A stretch of DNA of 64,000 bases from Margaritifera margaritifera (GCA_029931535.1 JAQPZY010001432.1:620001-684000), one strand, 5' to 3'. Positions 22,440 through 35,172 are shown, numbered from the stretch's first letter. The notes: a model not told the origin generated them from the letters alone. Made by a program: numbers and translations.

Positions 22440-23700
22440 GGCTTGTTACACTATAATAATACTAATACTAGGTAATGATACTGGTGCTTTTCTTTAGCTA
22501 ACTCAAACAAATAGTTGGTAATATTGCTCATACTTCTTTTAAGTTTGTCAGCAAAAGTATCTGCATTACCTTTATCACAACCACCACCCGCACTTCTTCC
22601 TTCGCCTCCTCCTGTCAAATCTTTTACAGAATTTGCTATGATTATACCAAGAGTTGTTGCTATGGTACATGCAGCTGATACAAAATAGCAATATCATAAC
22701 CTTTCTCTTAAAACATTTGTTTCAGTCTTTACCAAATGGTAATTTTTCTTTAACTTTTGAATCAATGTTATTAATATTTTCTCTAAAGTTGTTTTACAAA
22801 TCTGTAAATTGCCCGACTATTTGTATCCTTTTAATGTCATAAGTTTGCAATATTTCTTGCAATTTATCTTTACTTTTTGCATCTTTAACATTGCTTACGC
22901 TTTCTTTTATTTCAGCTATATGTTTGTCATACATTTCAACATCTGATTTCTCTGATAATATTTTGGAATTTACTAGTTCATCAGCATCTGCATAACCTCT
23001 CAGTTCTCTTTCTTCTTTTGGATAAAACAATCTGTTAACATTTCCTTCTTGAGAAAAACCTTTTTCTAAATCTCTTTTTAATTTACAAATTTCATTCTTA
23101 AAATCAATATTTCCATTGCTAAAGTCACTATGTAATTTTCTTACGTCAATACAAACTGCTCCTGATAAATCTGTATCATCATAAATTATTATTAATTGTA
23201 TGTTTGTTACTGTTTTGATGTCACTGTTCTTGCTCATCTGTTTCAAACGTTTGCATCTCTTTATTTGGTGTATTTCATATATTTCCTTCTTTTGTCCAAC
23301 CCAATTACATTAGAAAATCACTTCCACCTCTTTGTATAGGTAGAGAGTTAGGTGATACAAGTTTATTTTGTTTATCCTTCTTAGAAATGTGTATTATTTC
23401 TTTGTGCAATTCACAGTAAGTTAACGTTCTGTTTCTAATGTGAATGATGCTTAATTAAGTTATATTGATCTTCATCTATGTTTAAACCATTCTTAATATT
23501 CTCTTTGTATTCATCAACAATACTTAAAGGTGGCTGTAGACAAATTTACAACCCCTCATTTGTTAAATTATCAGTATAAGGTTAATCAATTATTACCTCG
23601 GTTGTTTCGTTCTCATATTCATCTTTATCGTAAAGATCATTCAAATCATGTTGGTCATCAATAGAAATATAAAATTCCACTCCACCAACATTTTTCACTA
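22440..23700 (-). pseudogene. coiled-coil/membrane-type protein of the virus-like cassette, partly intact
   Basis: The best part is an uninterrupted 150-codon frame at 22794-23246. It starts MSKNSDIKTV and has an acidic/basic helical middle (EICKLKRDLEKGFSQEGN, then YADADELVNSKILSEKSDVE) and the tail DIKRIQIVGQFTDL. Upstream (23250-23700) the same strand shows broken coding-like pieces (GGVEFYISIDDQHDLNDLYD and SPNSLPIQRGGSDF). Downstream (22660-22440), after a frameshift, it reads ACTIATTLGIIIANSVKDL, a hydrophobic segment, then a Gly-rich stretch and KLKRSMSNITNYLFELAK. A long coiled region followed by a membrane segment recalls a protein found beside pPolB in invertebrate virus-like elements; this link is from memory and uncertain. 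Confidence 0.45.
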
Positions 23701-23709
23701 TTTAAATGG

Positions 23710-24930
23710 ATCAGAAACAACTTGAAAATTAATTAGATTTTATAGACGATATAAGTAATAGTCACAGCAAAGCTAGTAATAACAGTAGCTAAGTTATGAA
23801 AAAGAAGAATACAAGCAGGAAATAAAAATTAGTATAGAAAATGGAACATGCAAGAAAATAACTGAAAATACTTTGACTGCAAAGCGTTGCGAAAAACGCA
23901 TCGAAAATAGATTAGAAAACAGAAGAATTTTTTTAAAATGATTGATCAGCTAAAATATCAAAGTCATTGTCAGATGTAGTAATACTAGGAGTGACATATC
24001 TGATGAATAAATGTTTCCAATTGATAATTTAAACAAATTACTTCATAAAAAAAATACATGACAACAAATGCAGTAAGATATTTAACTGAGTTTCGCTCAT
24101 GTAGGTAAGGATGATCTATTTTTGCATTAGGTGCAAGTATAATAACATTCAAATATATAAATCTTAAAAGCCAAACAGATGAAAGTGAGAGTAGCGATGC
24201 AGTGCAACTACAGCAACTTCGTGAAAAGTTTTTTAAAAAAACCCGAACACTGAAAACAAAAACAAAGAAAATAATGATAACTATATTTGTACTGGAAGTT
24301 ACGTAACTGATGAATTTGTTTCTTTAACAGTTGGTGTAAAGCCTGTCGCTATAACTATTATATATGTTTGCCACATTGTTAAAAATTTTAAAAAAGAAAA
24401 AAAAATTTTATAAAAGATGATATCTGAGAGAATCAAAGCGAAGTAACGACAGCAGGTTCGTAATATATTAACCAATCAAGTTCGTAACATACTAATTAAT
24501 CAATTATATAGTTAGCATATTTAAAAGCAGCTACATTTTTATTGTAATCTTCTATTTCTTTTTGTGATGACAGTTGATCAGTTTTAGCCTGTTTTCACTA
24601 GCTCTCATATATCTTGTTTTTGACTAATGAAAGCATTTTGTCTGTTGTTTTGGGTCAGAAAAGTCAAAAGATGCACACACACACAAAAAAAGGAATAACA
24701 TGATCTATGTTAGATCTTTTATATCAGCACCTTTTGTAAAGTTTAGCTAATTTTGGTAAAGTTCAATTGATGGAACGCCAAGTATTCTTTATGTTGTATC
24801 AGATTTAATGTATTGTAATTGCAGTTAAAATTCTAACTCTTGCTAAGTGAGATATTGCGTACTTTGCAACGTTGTGTTGCCTTTGATTCGTGTACTTATT
24901 TACATGCTTTCTGTTCTTTTCCTCCAATTT
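23710..24930. other. decayed AT-rich DNA, nothing assigned
   Basis: Very AT-rich with short coding-looking scraps on the plus strand (for example NDNYICTGSYVTDEFVSLTV at about 24270-24330). No family recognised. Confidence 0.3.
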
Positions 24931-24939
24931 ATCAAATAA

Positions 24940-25060
24940 TTCTTATTATTTTGTCTCCATTTCTTGTTAGATATGAACTATAGCAATGCTTACAATGAGT
25001 TTTTTTAATAAACTCTGTAATTACTTTTTTTTTTCTTGCATTGTGGACATGTCTTGGACA
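24940..25060 (-). pseudogene. small Cys-cluster (zinc-ribbon-like) frame, broken
   Basis: Reading leftwards from about 25060: MSKTCPQCKKKKSNYRVY, then a stop/shift, then THCKHCYSSYLTRNGDK. Two C-x2-C pairs some 20 residues apart suggest a small zinc-binding protein. Such proteins are common in large DNA viruses and related elements. Too short for a family call. Confidence 0.3.
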
Positions 25061-25235
25061 TCATTTTATTTAAACTAGTTTCTTCAATTAAAGTGTATTG
25101 CTAAAATTGTACTACTTTCACCTTTCAAAATGTTCTTAAAATGAGTTCAAGTTGAAATAAAGACTGGTTACAATGGGTTGAATTATTTGCAACTTGCTTG
25201 AAAATCATGTTTCCGTTCATTGTTAATTTTGTTTT

Positions 25236-25890
25236 TAAAAAAAATGTAAGGTTGTGAATGTAAAACTGTAGAACTTTCTAAGGTTGTAGAGCAACCAGAA
25301 AAGATAACTTCGCAAGAAAATAAAGATCATCGCAGAGTTTAACTTGGAAAACAACTTGGAAAAGGTTTACAATAATTTTTATAAAGGCAAAACAGAAAAG
25401 TTAAAACAAGATCAAGATGAAACAAAGGTTTATAACTGAACGAAGTCATTATTAAACAAACAACTCAAGCATAATATATTTCTAGATAGGTGGTGTAGTT
25501 CTTGCTTTAGGATAAGAATGTATGCATTCAAAAGCATAGGCAACGAGATCTGTTTAAAACACTCTATACCTGACAAACAACTTAGAACAAAGAACAACCA
25601 GTTAAATTAGGCATACCAAAAGAACAGAGAATTCCATTTCCAGGAAAACTTTGAATTTCACAGCAGTAATAAATGGCAACTTAGAAAAATACTATAATTA
25701 ACACTATTTACCATGCAGCATTAGATTCAGCTCTAACAGTTAGTTATAACATGCTTTTGGTGTGAATAGATTCACCACCAAAAGTTGATATTGAAGAAGT
25801 CATAAAGTTAATTATTCCGTTTTCATTATCACATATTACAATTGATTATTTAATAGCACAAGATATGCTACCAGGCAATATAATAGAGTA
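25236..25890 (+). pseudogene. two small membrane/adaptor-type frames of the virus-like cassette, decayed
   Basis: At 25255-25345 the frame reads ELSKVVEQPEKITSQENKDH, then RRV, a stop, and LGKQLGKGLQ, a basic helical segment. At about 25695-25890 it reads TIYHAALDSALTVSYNMLL, then (after a stop) SPPKVDIEEVIKLIIPFSLS and DYLIAQDMLPGNII, a protein with two hydrophobic segments separated by a PKVD.EE.. linker. Both patterns recall small proteins encoded next to pPolB in invertebrate virus-like elements (memory only). Several stops are present. Confidence 0.35.
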
Positions 25891-26029
25891 ATAACAAAAT
25901 AAATCCTAGTGGACCTAAGGAGAATACATATATTTGCCCGCTGGTATAGATATATAACTAACAAAAAAAAGGTTTTATTATTTATTTCAAAATGAGATAT
26001 TGAAATATATCAGTGGGAGAAAAATAATA

Positions 26030-26078
26030 TTGCCACAGTGGCGATACCACTTTTATCGCCACAGTGGCGATATCATTT
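26030..26078. repeat. two direct copies of a palindrome (CGCCACAGTGGCGATA)
   Basis: TTGCCACAGTGGCGATACCA at 26031-26050 is followed by ATCGCCACAGTGGCGAT at 26056-26072. The second is a perfect palindrome around a central A. The spacing between the two centres is about 25 bases. Confidence 0.8.
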
Positions 26079-26184
26079 TTGGAACTACTTTCTTTTTCTA
26101 TTTAGGAACTATATCTGCTTTTATGTATGTTCTTCAGAATTGTATTTCCATATTTAGGCCTATTTTATTTTTTCTTCTTCATTT

Positions 26185-26187
<3 letters not shown>

Positions 26188-26247
<60 letters not shown>
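26188..26247. repeat. (CT)n microsatellite
   Basis: About 30 CT units followed by degenerate CT-rich DNA to 26270. Confidence 0.97.
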
Positions 26248-26251
<4 letters not shown>

Positions 26252-26279
26252 AGTCTCTCTTTCTCTCTTCATTAGGATG

Positions 26280-27180
26280 AATAGATTTTAAAATGTGTAA
26301 AGACTGTTGACTTTCTAGTATACATTTATGTAATCAATGAAAAGGCGGCGTCAAGAATGCATAAAAGTGAACCACAAGCGACAAAAAGCAGGCTTCAGTT
26401 ATTAGCTTTTTTACAATTAGCTTTCCAAATGAATCATGCAAATTGTCAGTGACTGAACTTACTCGACCTGTTGCTATTCGATATTCTGTGTCACCCATAC
26501 ATGTTTCCTGTTACACTCAACGACAAATGGTACACATTTTAAGAAAAACTCTTGATTACATATAATAATAAAATAAGTAGCGATTTTAACTGCAATCACA
26601 ATCATAATTATGTCTGAAAAATATGGAGAAATCGGGCATTGACTAGTGTCGATTGCAAACCGAAATTAAGTGACTATCGAAATGTGTGCAGCGTCTCTTA
26701 CCGAAATAGACGGCAAGCCTGCCAACACACACAATAATTCATGTCTGAATGCAAAATTAAGCATACATAACAACCAAAATTCTTACAAGTAAACTCATAA
26801 TTATTAAAATCTGTTGTTTAATGATATTACATTCTGAAGTCTGTTGGACCGTTCTGTCATGTTGCCATAGTATCCCCACCCCATCAATGTTAACTGTATC
26901 AATCCGCGCAAGAAATGTGTTACCGAAAATAAAAATCTTTTCATTTTCGCATGAAAACATTCATTGAATTAACAAAATGCACAATTTGAAGCAATATTTG
27001 TACAATCTAAATTAGTAAAAAGTCTCTGTCCTATAATTATTGTAAAATTTCGCTACTTCTTTTTATCGACTTAGTAATGTAGTCGTTAATCGCATTGACA
27101 CATAATGGAGAATCAAATCCATGCAAATCGAAGGTTTTTGCGTTTCAAATTATATAATAAAATGAAACTCGACGTTTTTT
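26280..27180. other. no gene seen
   Basis: AT-rich spacer. The 67-codon minus frame at 26757-26960 shows no motif. Confidence 0.4.
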
Positions 27181-27185
27181 TTTTT

Positions 27186-27262
27186 AGTAGATATAAAGAA
27201 ATGTTTCACTCGTGACAATACAATGTTACCACTTCACTCGTGAAATATTTCCTTATATAAAA
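27186..27262. repeat. imperfect hairpin around TTTCACTCGTGA
   Basis: The left arm, ATATAAAGAAATGTTTCACT plus CGTGA, pairs with the right arm, which reads TCACTCGTGAAATATTTCCTTATAT, with a few mismatches. It may be the end of a small transposon, but no second end was identified. Confidence 0.45.
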
Positions 27263-27479
27263 AACGTAGATATCCTCTATATATTGCCAATTGACAGATA
27301 TAGCGAATAGGTTTTTTTTTTACACCAGTCGCTCGTGTGGAGATACGACAGCACTAAAATAAATAATCATATTAACATATGTAGCGAGTAGAAACTTTTT
27401 CAACCACCCCACTTTTGCAGATTGAAAAATACAAACTTTTTCTTGATATAAGGTAGCCCGACAAGAAAATTTATAAATG

Positions 27480-28915
27480 TGACGCGCTACTGATGTGTGA
27501 TCAGTTATGGAATCTATTATATGATCGACCTATCATATTTTCCAGACACTTCCCTGTCGGTATTACACAGCCATTTGCATTAGAGTTAAACAAAATGATA
27601 AAACGAATGAGCAATAATTTCAGTGGCTTGTAATGAAAGTTTTACAACAGCTGCATATGCATTCAAAACTCAAGTAGAAAAAGGCACTTCGCTTTAAATT
27701 GCAGAAATAATAGTTAAAAGAAACCAAAATATAGACACATTCAGTACTCAGTTAAACACAGAAATAGGTACAAATAATATTGTGTTGTTTCATATAAATA
27801 GAAGACTGAAATAGGAAATCGATAAATACAAGAATGAACTTGAAAAAAAACTAAATTAATCCCAGGATGTATATTGAGTTAAAATTGTTGCGTATGACGG
27901 AGTTAGATGTATATAGATGATATTGTATCAAATGCATATCAAACAGGGTAAATAAAACTTTATAAACAAAATACTAATACTATCCGTTAGTTGCCAATGA
28001 AGAATCAAAAGTTTTTTTTTAATATATTTCTACATCTGAAACTACACCCCACTCATTTCTTAAACAGTTATAGTTTTAACTGTGCTGCACCATGTTTTGC
28101 TGAATATAAGCTACACACAATGTATGCCATACAACAATATGTCATTCAACTAAAGCAAATAAGACTTATAAGTATATTGTTTTTAACCTGTATGCTACAA
28201 ATGACAATGGTTCTCAGTATAGCTAACGTTTTACAAAAGCAGATCTGTTATAATTTATCGCTTGATAAATAATAAAAGCTACAAAATGTGTTATGACCGG
28301 AGTAGTAATACACCAAGACAATAAATTGGAAAACATTTGCCTCTTGTATGAAGCAATTGCTTCGGAAGAATTTGCGCATTGAGTTACTGAAATGTACAAA
28401 AATGGAATTGTTTTCTTTTATGTTTATGCCACTAGGGACAGAATCAAGGACATAGCAGCCAATACAACTTCGATGAACCTTACGTTCGATTCTCCCATAA
28501 TGAACTTAAAGGGTGTTTTGATACTGTGCAAAAAAGTGAAGAACGTGATCCATTAAAGTTTTTCAACTCAGCAATAGAAAAGATCTTAGTGAATATAAAT
28601 GGTCTGCTAAATTTCCTTATTTTCAGGGTTTCCCATTGATACAAGACTATACAGAAGCCACAAAGTTTGTATTTGTCGAACAACAAAAGTACACAGAAAT
28701 AATAATACACATATGACCAATTTTTACACTGATGACCATTGCATCTTGCTTGATTTGAGCAGTAAACATGTTAATATATTCCTTAGCAGTGGTTTTAAAT
28801 TAGCTATTGTGAGCAAGGTATTAGCTTTCAAATCAACAGAAAAGAAAATAGAGATGCTAACAAAACGCATATTTATTTTCTGTCTTACGCTCTGATAAAC
28901 ACTGAAAACAATCAA
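27480..28915 (+). pseudogene. capsid-like protein of the virus-like cassette, decayed
   Basis: Ordered plus-strand pieces in shifting frames read as a decayed structural protein. Near 27500-27610: DRPIIFSRHFPVGITQPFAL. At 28330-28380: LENICLLYEAIASEEFAH, then a stop. At 28393-28520: NTTSMNLTFDSPIMNLKGVL. At about 28550-28610: FFNSAIEKILVNINGLLN. At 28720-28760: NFYTDDHCILLDLSSK. At 28815-28910: GISFQINRKENRDANKTHIY. The order and spacing recall the carboxy-terminal half of a conserved, probably major-capsid-type protein encoded by pPolB virus-like elements of invertebrates. That is my recollection and was not searched. At least five stops and four frame changes are present. Confidence 0.45.
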
Positions 28916-28929
28916 CTAAAATGAATTAT

Positions 28930-29500
28930 ATTTTAGGTATGTTAATGTACCTTATGGAGCCTTATAACATGCCAATTTGAGAAGTGACTAATTTTGGGAA
29001 GTCTGTATTTGCACTGAATCTATTAGAGACTGAATTCATAGACTTCTTCGATAACATCTTATAAGATTATGTTCACAGTGGAGGTACATTTGCATATGTT
29101 GTATTGGAGCTATATATAAATGTAACCAAGCAAAATAACTATTAATAGCATAATTGTACTCCCAGTTACACTAAGAATTTTAACTTCCTTGGTCATTTAG
29201 ATCGCTGTGTTCCACCAATATTTATTATGCGTATACAAATTCAAATTATTATTTTGTGTTCGCTTGAAATTTCTTGTTTTTGTATTTAAGTTGTCGTATC
29301 CCCACAAGAGTAATAACATAGCATCGACTCACTAGAAATCTCAAGTCATTAACTACTAAAGCCTAAATATTTTCAATCGTGATCTGCTCTAATGGAAACA
29401 AATTCCACTACTTTTATTGTGGTGGACGCTAGTTTGCATTGCAGTGGCAAAATGGTAAAAGAGGAATCTTATAATGAATCGAAGCAAAACCAGGTACAGA
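28930..29500. other. no gene seen
   Basis: AT-rich DNA between the capsid-like relic and a retroelement fragment. One short piece (GKSVFALNLLETEFIDFFDN at about 29000-29060) looks coding but is unassigned. Confidence 0.3.
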
Positions 29501-29509
29501 AATCCCTCT

Positions 29510-30040
29510 TAAGTGTCCTATGGGAGTTGGGAAGGATAGTGTGGAGTATTTTGCCGAAATAGCTAGACCATTACCGATTTGACAAGGAAGGTCCAACCAA
29601 ATAAAGTCACTTGGGATCTATGGCAAGAAGGATCTTTAGTATTCTCCAGGAAAAATTAATGAGCTCACCGATCCTGAAGCTGCCTGAGTTAGACAAGTCG
29701 TTTGTGTTGAGGTCTGACGCCTCAAACACGGGATTAAGGGAAACTTTGCTACAGGAATAAGATGAAGGTCAAGTTACCCGTAGACTACGCAAGGAGAAAA
29801 TTGTTACATAAGGAGCAGAATTACTCTGTAATTAAAAGAAGTGATTGGCAGTTGTGTGGGGGAATATGCAAATTCCACATATATCTCTTTGGGAGGAAAT
29901 TCATCCTCGAGACAGATCACCAGCTCCTCACCTATTTGAATAAAGTCAAAGTCGCGAACGCAAGATTAATGTGTTGGACACTCATATCGCGACCGTATCG
30001 GTTTCGTATCGGGCGATTAGCAGATCTGAAAACTTAGTGG
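29510..30040 (+). pseudogene. Ty3/gypsy Pol fragment: RT connection and RNase H, broken
   Basis: About 29550-29640 shows traces of the RT/RNase H linker. At 29650-29757 it reads LQEKLMSSPILKLPELDKSF, then VLRSDASNTGLRETLLQE with a stop; the SDAS Asp is the first RNase H catalytic position. After a frameshift, 29762-30037 is open for 91 codons: LPVDYARRKLLHKEQNYSVI, then FHIYLFGRKFILETDHQLLT, with the conserved TDH motif, and ANARLMCW..PYRFRI. The integrase and most of the RT are missing. Ty3/gypsy elements copy themselves through an RNA intermediate; this is a dead internal fragment with no LTR seen nearby. Confidence 0.85.
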
Positions 30041-30243
30041 CAGATTAATTAAATAGACTATAAAATGTAACGTGTCATGGCAAGTTTTGTTTTGTGTTCC
30101 TAGTAATGTAAATAATGTTTTCAGTTCTTTTTTTCTTTTCTTCACGTTCTGTGAATTCTAAAAGTATTTCCATTTGTTAAGTGGGGGGGGATTACTATCA
30201 CAGAATTGTTTGCAAACAGTTGCAATTGTATTATATTCTAATG

Positions 30244-30245
<2 letters not shown>

Positions 30246-30306
<61 letters not shown>
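30246..30306. repeat. (TA)n microsatellite
   Basis: About 30 uninterrupted TA units; a run of G (30182-30190) lies 60 bases before it. Confidence 0.98.
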
Positions 30307-30309
<3 letters not shown>

Positions 30310-31560
30310 TCCTGTTGCCGTGTACAGCATTACTGATAATGTATGTTTTAGTTCTGTCAGCCAATTGTGACATGTGTAGTTCAACTCACTAGATCGACCT
30401 ACTTACTGTGGCACGTGCAAAGTACTAGCAGTAGGAACTCACTTACCTCATTTTTTCTGTATGTGGGCCCGCCATGTACAAGTATATAGAGTTTGAATTT
30501 TTCAGTATAGTCACATTGCTTGATACTTTCTCAGGATGTTGTCTCCTTTACATCTGTTATCTTTCAGTTGTACAGGTATGTACAAATTGAATATTTTCTT
30601 CTTTCTATCATCTGTGTTTGATAGACAGCGTATTTTTCAACCTTTGATGATTCGCACCTTTTTTTCCCTAAATTTTTATTGGGTCAGACAAATTTCACAT
30701 AGCCCAATGCCATCAGATTTAATAGTGTGTGTTTAAGACTACAGTCGTAGTTTTATCTGAAATGACAAACTGGGTTACATTATTAATGTTGTATATAGTA
30801 AAGGATGAAACTTGGTATAGCTTCTTATAATCCCGTATGATTGTTATTGTTCCAGACAGATTCGTATATGAACTTGGTTATCATGCAATTCCATACAACC
30901 ATTCCTAACGTACAACAGTGTGTACACATACGTAACTTGCATATTGGTTTTTGTGTCAAAGTACACAATAAGTTTCTAGCCCATGTATTTCCAGCTGACT
31001 TCACATGCGCTTGGCCTTGTAATATTTGTTTCTGGAACCAGTGGTGTTGGACGTATAAGGCAGCAACGTTTAAACTTGTAAACGGCTTAGTTTAGTTTAC
31101 TGCCTATAAACGTTTACAAAATCGGTAACCGTGTAAACGATAATGCACGTGGCTGTCAGTGACCCTAGTCCTACACACTATTTTTAAATGATGTACTTCC
31201 ACATATCACCTTAAGAGGACTACTTAGTGGGATTTTTCTTGTAATTATTTTCTTAAAGAATGTATTAATATTACATCGAATGTCGAATAGCCAGGAAAAA
31301 GCCGAAGTTGACGAGAGTTGGTTGTACCGCGCATTACACATCAAGTTAATTTACTGATACTGATGACAAAAATGTCTTAAAACTACATTATTTACCTTAG
31401 AAAACATATTTGTTAACAGAACCTTTGGTTAGTAACATTATATTTTAAAGAAACACTTTTAAATTTGTAAGCGACTGCATAGTTTCGTAGTCATTGTAGA
31501 TCCTATTAAAGCATCCTATGAGCTTTCAGTGTTCATTCCAGGAATAGAAAAAGTGGGGTC
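30310..31560. other. no gene seen
   Basis: AT-rich spacer. Frames at 30536-30736 and 30841-31095 (66 and 84 codons) have no recognised motif. Confidence 0.4.
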
Positions 31561-31625
31561 CTAGGGTTTCTACCAGGTCGATGATGTGGTCATTCATAAA
31601 CCAAATAAATAAATAAATAAATAAG
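31561..31625 (+). mobile_element. possible SINE tail ending in (AAAT)n
   Basis: GGTCATTCATAAACCAAATAAATAAATAAATAAATAAG has the 'AAACCAAA' plus tetranucleotide tail typical of a retroposed short element; the body is not recognised. Confidence 0.3.
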
Positions 31626-34600
31626 ACCAGGGCTCACAATTATCCTTATCTGTTTCTTGTTCATTCAAGAACATTCCAATACATATCATTATTTGACTCC
31701 CCGGCCGCGAACCTTCAGTACCAGAATATGCATTCCTCCTGCTTGAGTAACGTTTCCCCTCTAGAATTGTTTTGAAATATTTTAGTCTACATTTTTTCCT
31801 CCCTGTAAGTTTTTTTGTAAATAATGCTGCAGTGTTTTTGCAGAATATTTCATCTTCTCTTCTTTACAATTTCTAACTTTGCTCATCAACTATGTGTTTT
31901 CGATTGGTCCCACCTAATCAAAATCAGTAAGACATTTCTCTCAAGCAATGAAATTGAACGTCTTGCGCTTCTTTGGAAATGAATGGTCTCTATTCAATAA
32001 GCCAGCTTGGGATACGCTTGATTCGCTCAGTATAAAATCAACCGTGACGATCTTTTATCCTTATTATCTGGGTTCTTTTCTATGCACCCAACGGGCGCCA
32101 TTGAAGCTAGTTTATTGCGTCAGAGATAAAAAAGGGGGGGGGGGTCAACGGCGCAGCCTAAATTTAATTCTACCGTGTACAAAATTCGGCTATTGTATAC
32201 TGAGTACAAAATTTGGTAAACGTTGCAGCCTTATGGTTTTGTGGAACTCGGCTAAGCGTCAAGTGCTGTGATGGTCAACTTATCGAGAATATGCTCCGGC
32301 CTTCGTCTGCGCGGAAGTGAGGCTCCGATGGTGCTCTTCGGTAGACAGGGAGGAATGCCATATAAGTTTTCCATTCCTTGTGTTACGCCCCATTACAGTA
32401 CAAAAGAGCAAATTCGTGTCTGTTATATGAACGGCGTTGTTTCATAATTCATGTCTGTTATATGTATAGTACAATACTTTATTTTCATACCTTAATGTCT
32501 GTTATATGAATATTACAATATCACAATATCATATCGTCCTGTCAGGTATATGAACATTATAACATCACAACTTCATACATTCATGTATGTCAAGTGAACA
32601 GAATGGTGTTATATCTGCTACGTTAACAGAATAATATTATAGTTAATGTCGGGTATGTGCACACAATCAAGTCTATTGTTGAATAGGCAACGTGTAGATA
32701 TTCCGTTAAAAGAGCTGATAAATCCAGCAATCACATCTGGAAAATGTTTCACTATCTCATTTAGAAATCAGCGTATCATTCGAAAAGCAATATTTAGTGC
32801 AGGTGGAGACCCTTTGTAGCAAGCAACTGTCTAATTTAAATTGTATACCAGATCAAAACGTTTGGAAAATTGTGGCATTTACACAAATTTCCAAACGTTT
32901 CATCAGGGGAAGAAACAATTTACACCCACAAAGCAGACACTAAACATAAATGCCAAGAAAAAGCGGGTACGGTTACTTGTTTGAATGACAGGGAGAAAAT
33001 CTACAGACAAGAGATAATGGAAGAAAGAAAGAAAAAATCATTGAAAAACGGTCATAAAATGAGTAAATTACATGTCTAGTGTGTGCTGCTCTCCGATTAA
33101 TGTAGTTTTATAACAGAAATCAAACATGGGGCTCAGTTTGAGCTGGATGAAAACCTTGAACTTGGATTGCACCAAATAATGACGAGGAACCTGAGTCGTT
33201 ATAACGATATTTGTACACTTTCCATGCGATTTTTCTAGTGTTACACGACACCAATGATACAAAGTTGCAACACCTGGCGAGACAAGGTAGGGCGTACTGT
33301 AAATTCCTGTCGCGACAAGGAAGGCAGTACTGTATATTCCTTGGCCTTAGACCACAATAAATTTTCCTATATAGTCTCTACATTTGTTTGTCAGTACTGA
33401 ACTTTCCACTGTGTCCAAATCCTAATAAATCATATGTTGCTGTAAAGTATCTTCAAAGATGAACTCACGCTGAAGTTCTTGTCATATGGCTGGACTGTAA
33501 ACAAAGCAACGTGCAATGAGTCACAGATTTAACTTCCGGATCAGCACCAATGCCTCATTACTCACTGTGCACTGTCGCCAAAATACACACAGACAACCAC
33601 ACTATAATGCTCATATTCTAAACAATAACCAATTTCCTTTAAATCAATACTAAGGATGCCTTAATCTAATGCATACATCACCACCGAAATGAGAGAGGAA
33701 AAAATGATCTAAAAATAGACTGGGACTACATTCGTGGGTACTGAACCGGAAATATTAATTGTGACCTGATTCCTATCAGGGTCAGAAATTTTCACCTGAA
33801 TTGAAAAAAACTAAAATAAATGTGTCTGAAATACTGCTGCAAAGTTTCAATGAATTTGATGCATGCGTATACATTTTATCTGACACCATTGTATTAAAAA
33901 CACTATGAAATTCAAAATGGCCGACTGTCAACAATGCACAAAACTTAAAGTTGAATGGTGAATTTATTAATTAGGATAAACACTTGAAATAAATTGTAAT
34001 TAGTTTTTAGTCCTCATCCAAATCTGGAAATTACTAGAAATTAAACCTGGCTGTTAAACTCTCCTAGGATAGTCAATTTTAAAATATGATACATGTTTTT
34101 ATTTAAAAATTTGAATTTTTTAATTAAATTTTCATGAAAATTTAAAACTCAAGTTCACAAATTTTGTTCTTTTGCAACATGTCTCCATTCCTTTATCACA
34201 AACATCAATTGTTTTCCTTATCAGGTGTGAAGTAATTAAACCAGGGCCTGTCAATAATAGGTAGTACCTTAAATCTGGTAGCATCCAAATACGCTAGTTA
34301 GGGGTGGTCTCCAGTCAGTTGTGGCACCAGACTGTAATGGCACACCTGGGTCTGCTAGAATTCTATAGCCATCATCCAAAGCAAGACTGACCGTGAAAGA
34401 GACAGAAGTGAATCAGCATGAGTGGACACCTATGATCTGTATGAATAAAAATGTTGAAATGTGGAATGATATAATCCATCGTAATGGCAATCAAGACAAC
34501 AGATGTGAGAGACCTGATCTCAAACAGTGCAGTTCTGCAACTTTTAGTGAAAAATATGTTTCTGGGAATAAGAACAAGAGAAGGAAAAAAGCTTAAGCAG

Positions 34601-34930
34601 ACAATTCTCAGTCAAAATGTTAAAGTCCGCTGCAGTTTTGATCTTCAAACAAATGATGGAAGACACCGGTGGTGATGTTAGAATTATCCAATGTCAACTT
34701 CCCCAAGTACTGGATGCCGCTCTGCAGTGTTATTCTGGGGACTGCAACAAATGTCCTGATTCCATATACTCTAGTATAGTTGATACTTTTTTTATCGTTT
34801 CTTTTTAACTGATATTAAGGTTCTAAAACAGATCGTTGTTAAATATCAAAATGTTTGAAGGTCTCTCTCCCTCTCTCTTTGTCTCTCACTGTGTTGGTTG
34901 GTCAGTAAGCATGACCGTTTTACCTAAATT
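31626..34930. other. no gene seen; weak degenerate repeat at 32412-32600
   Basis: The word TGTCTGTTATATGAA or close variants recurs at about 32418, 32451, 32492 and 32540, each followed by ACAATA/ACATTA and TTCATAC, suggesting an old ~50-bp tandem array. The 107-codon frame at 31948-32271 crosses a G run (32131-32140) and carries no motif. Frames at 32870-33079 and 34393-34808 are Lys-rich or overlapping and unassigned. Confidence 0.35.
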
Positions 34931-34937
34931 AATCCAG

Positions 34938-34938
<1 letters not shown>

Positions 34939-34973
<35 letters not shown>
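34939..34973. repeat. (CA)n microsatellite
   Basis: About 17 units. Confidence 0.97.
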
Positions 34974-34974
<1 letters not shown>

Positions 34975-35163
34975 ATGGTTGGTTAGCCAACATTTCAGTT
35001 TAACCTCCGTGGATCAATCTATCTCTCTGAATCATTGAAACATAATAATAACTTAGATCAACTGTAATCTATTTAATGCTTTGTTTTTGTTATTTTAAAA
35101 AAACAACTTATATTAGGGTTCTAAAAACAATATTTTAAAATATTAAAATGTCCGTAGGCCTCT

Positions 35164-35172
<9 letters not shown>

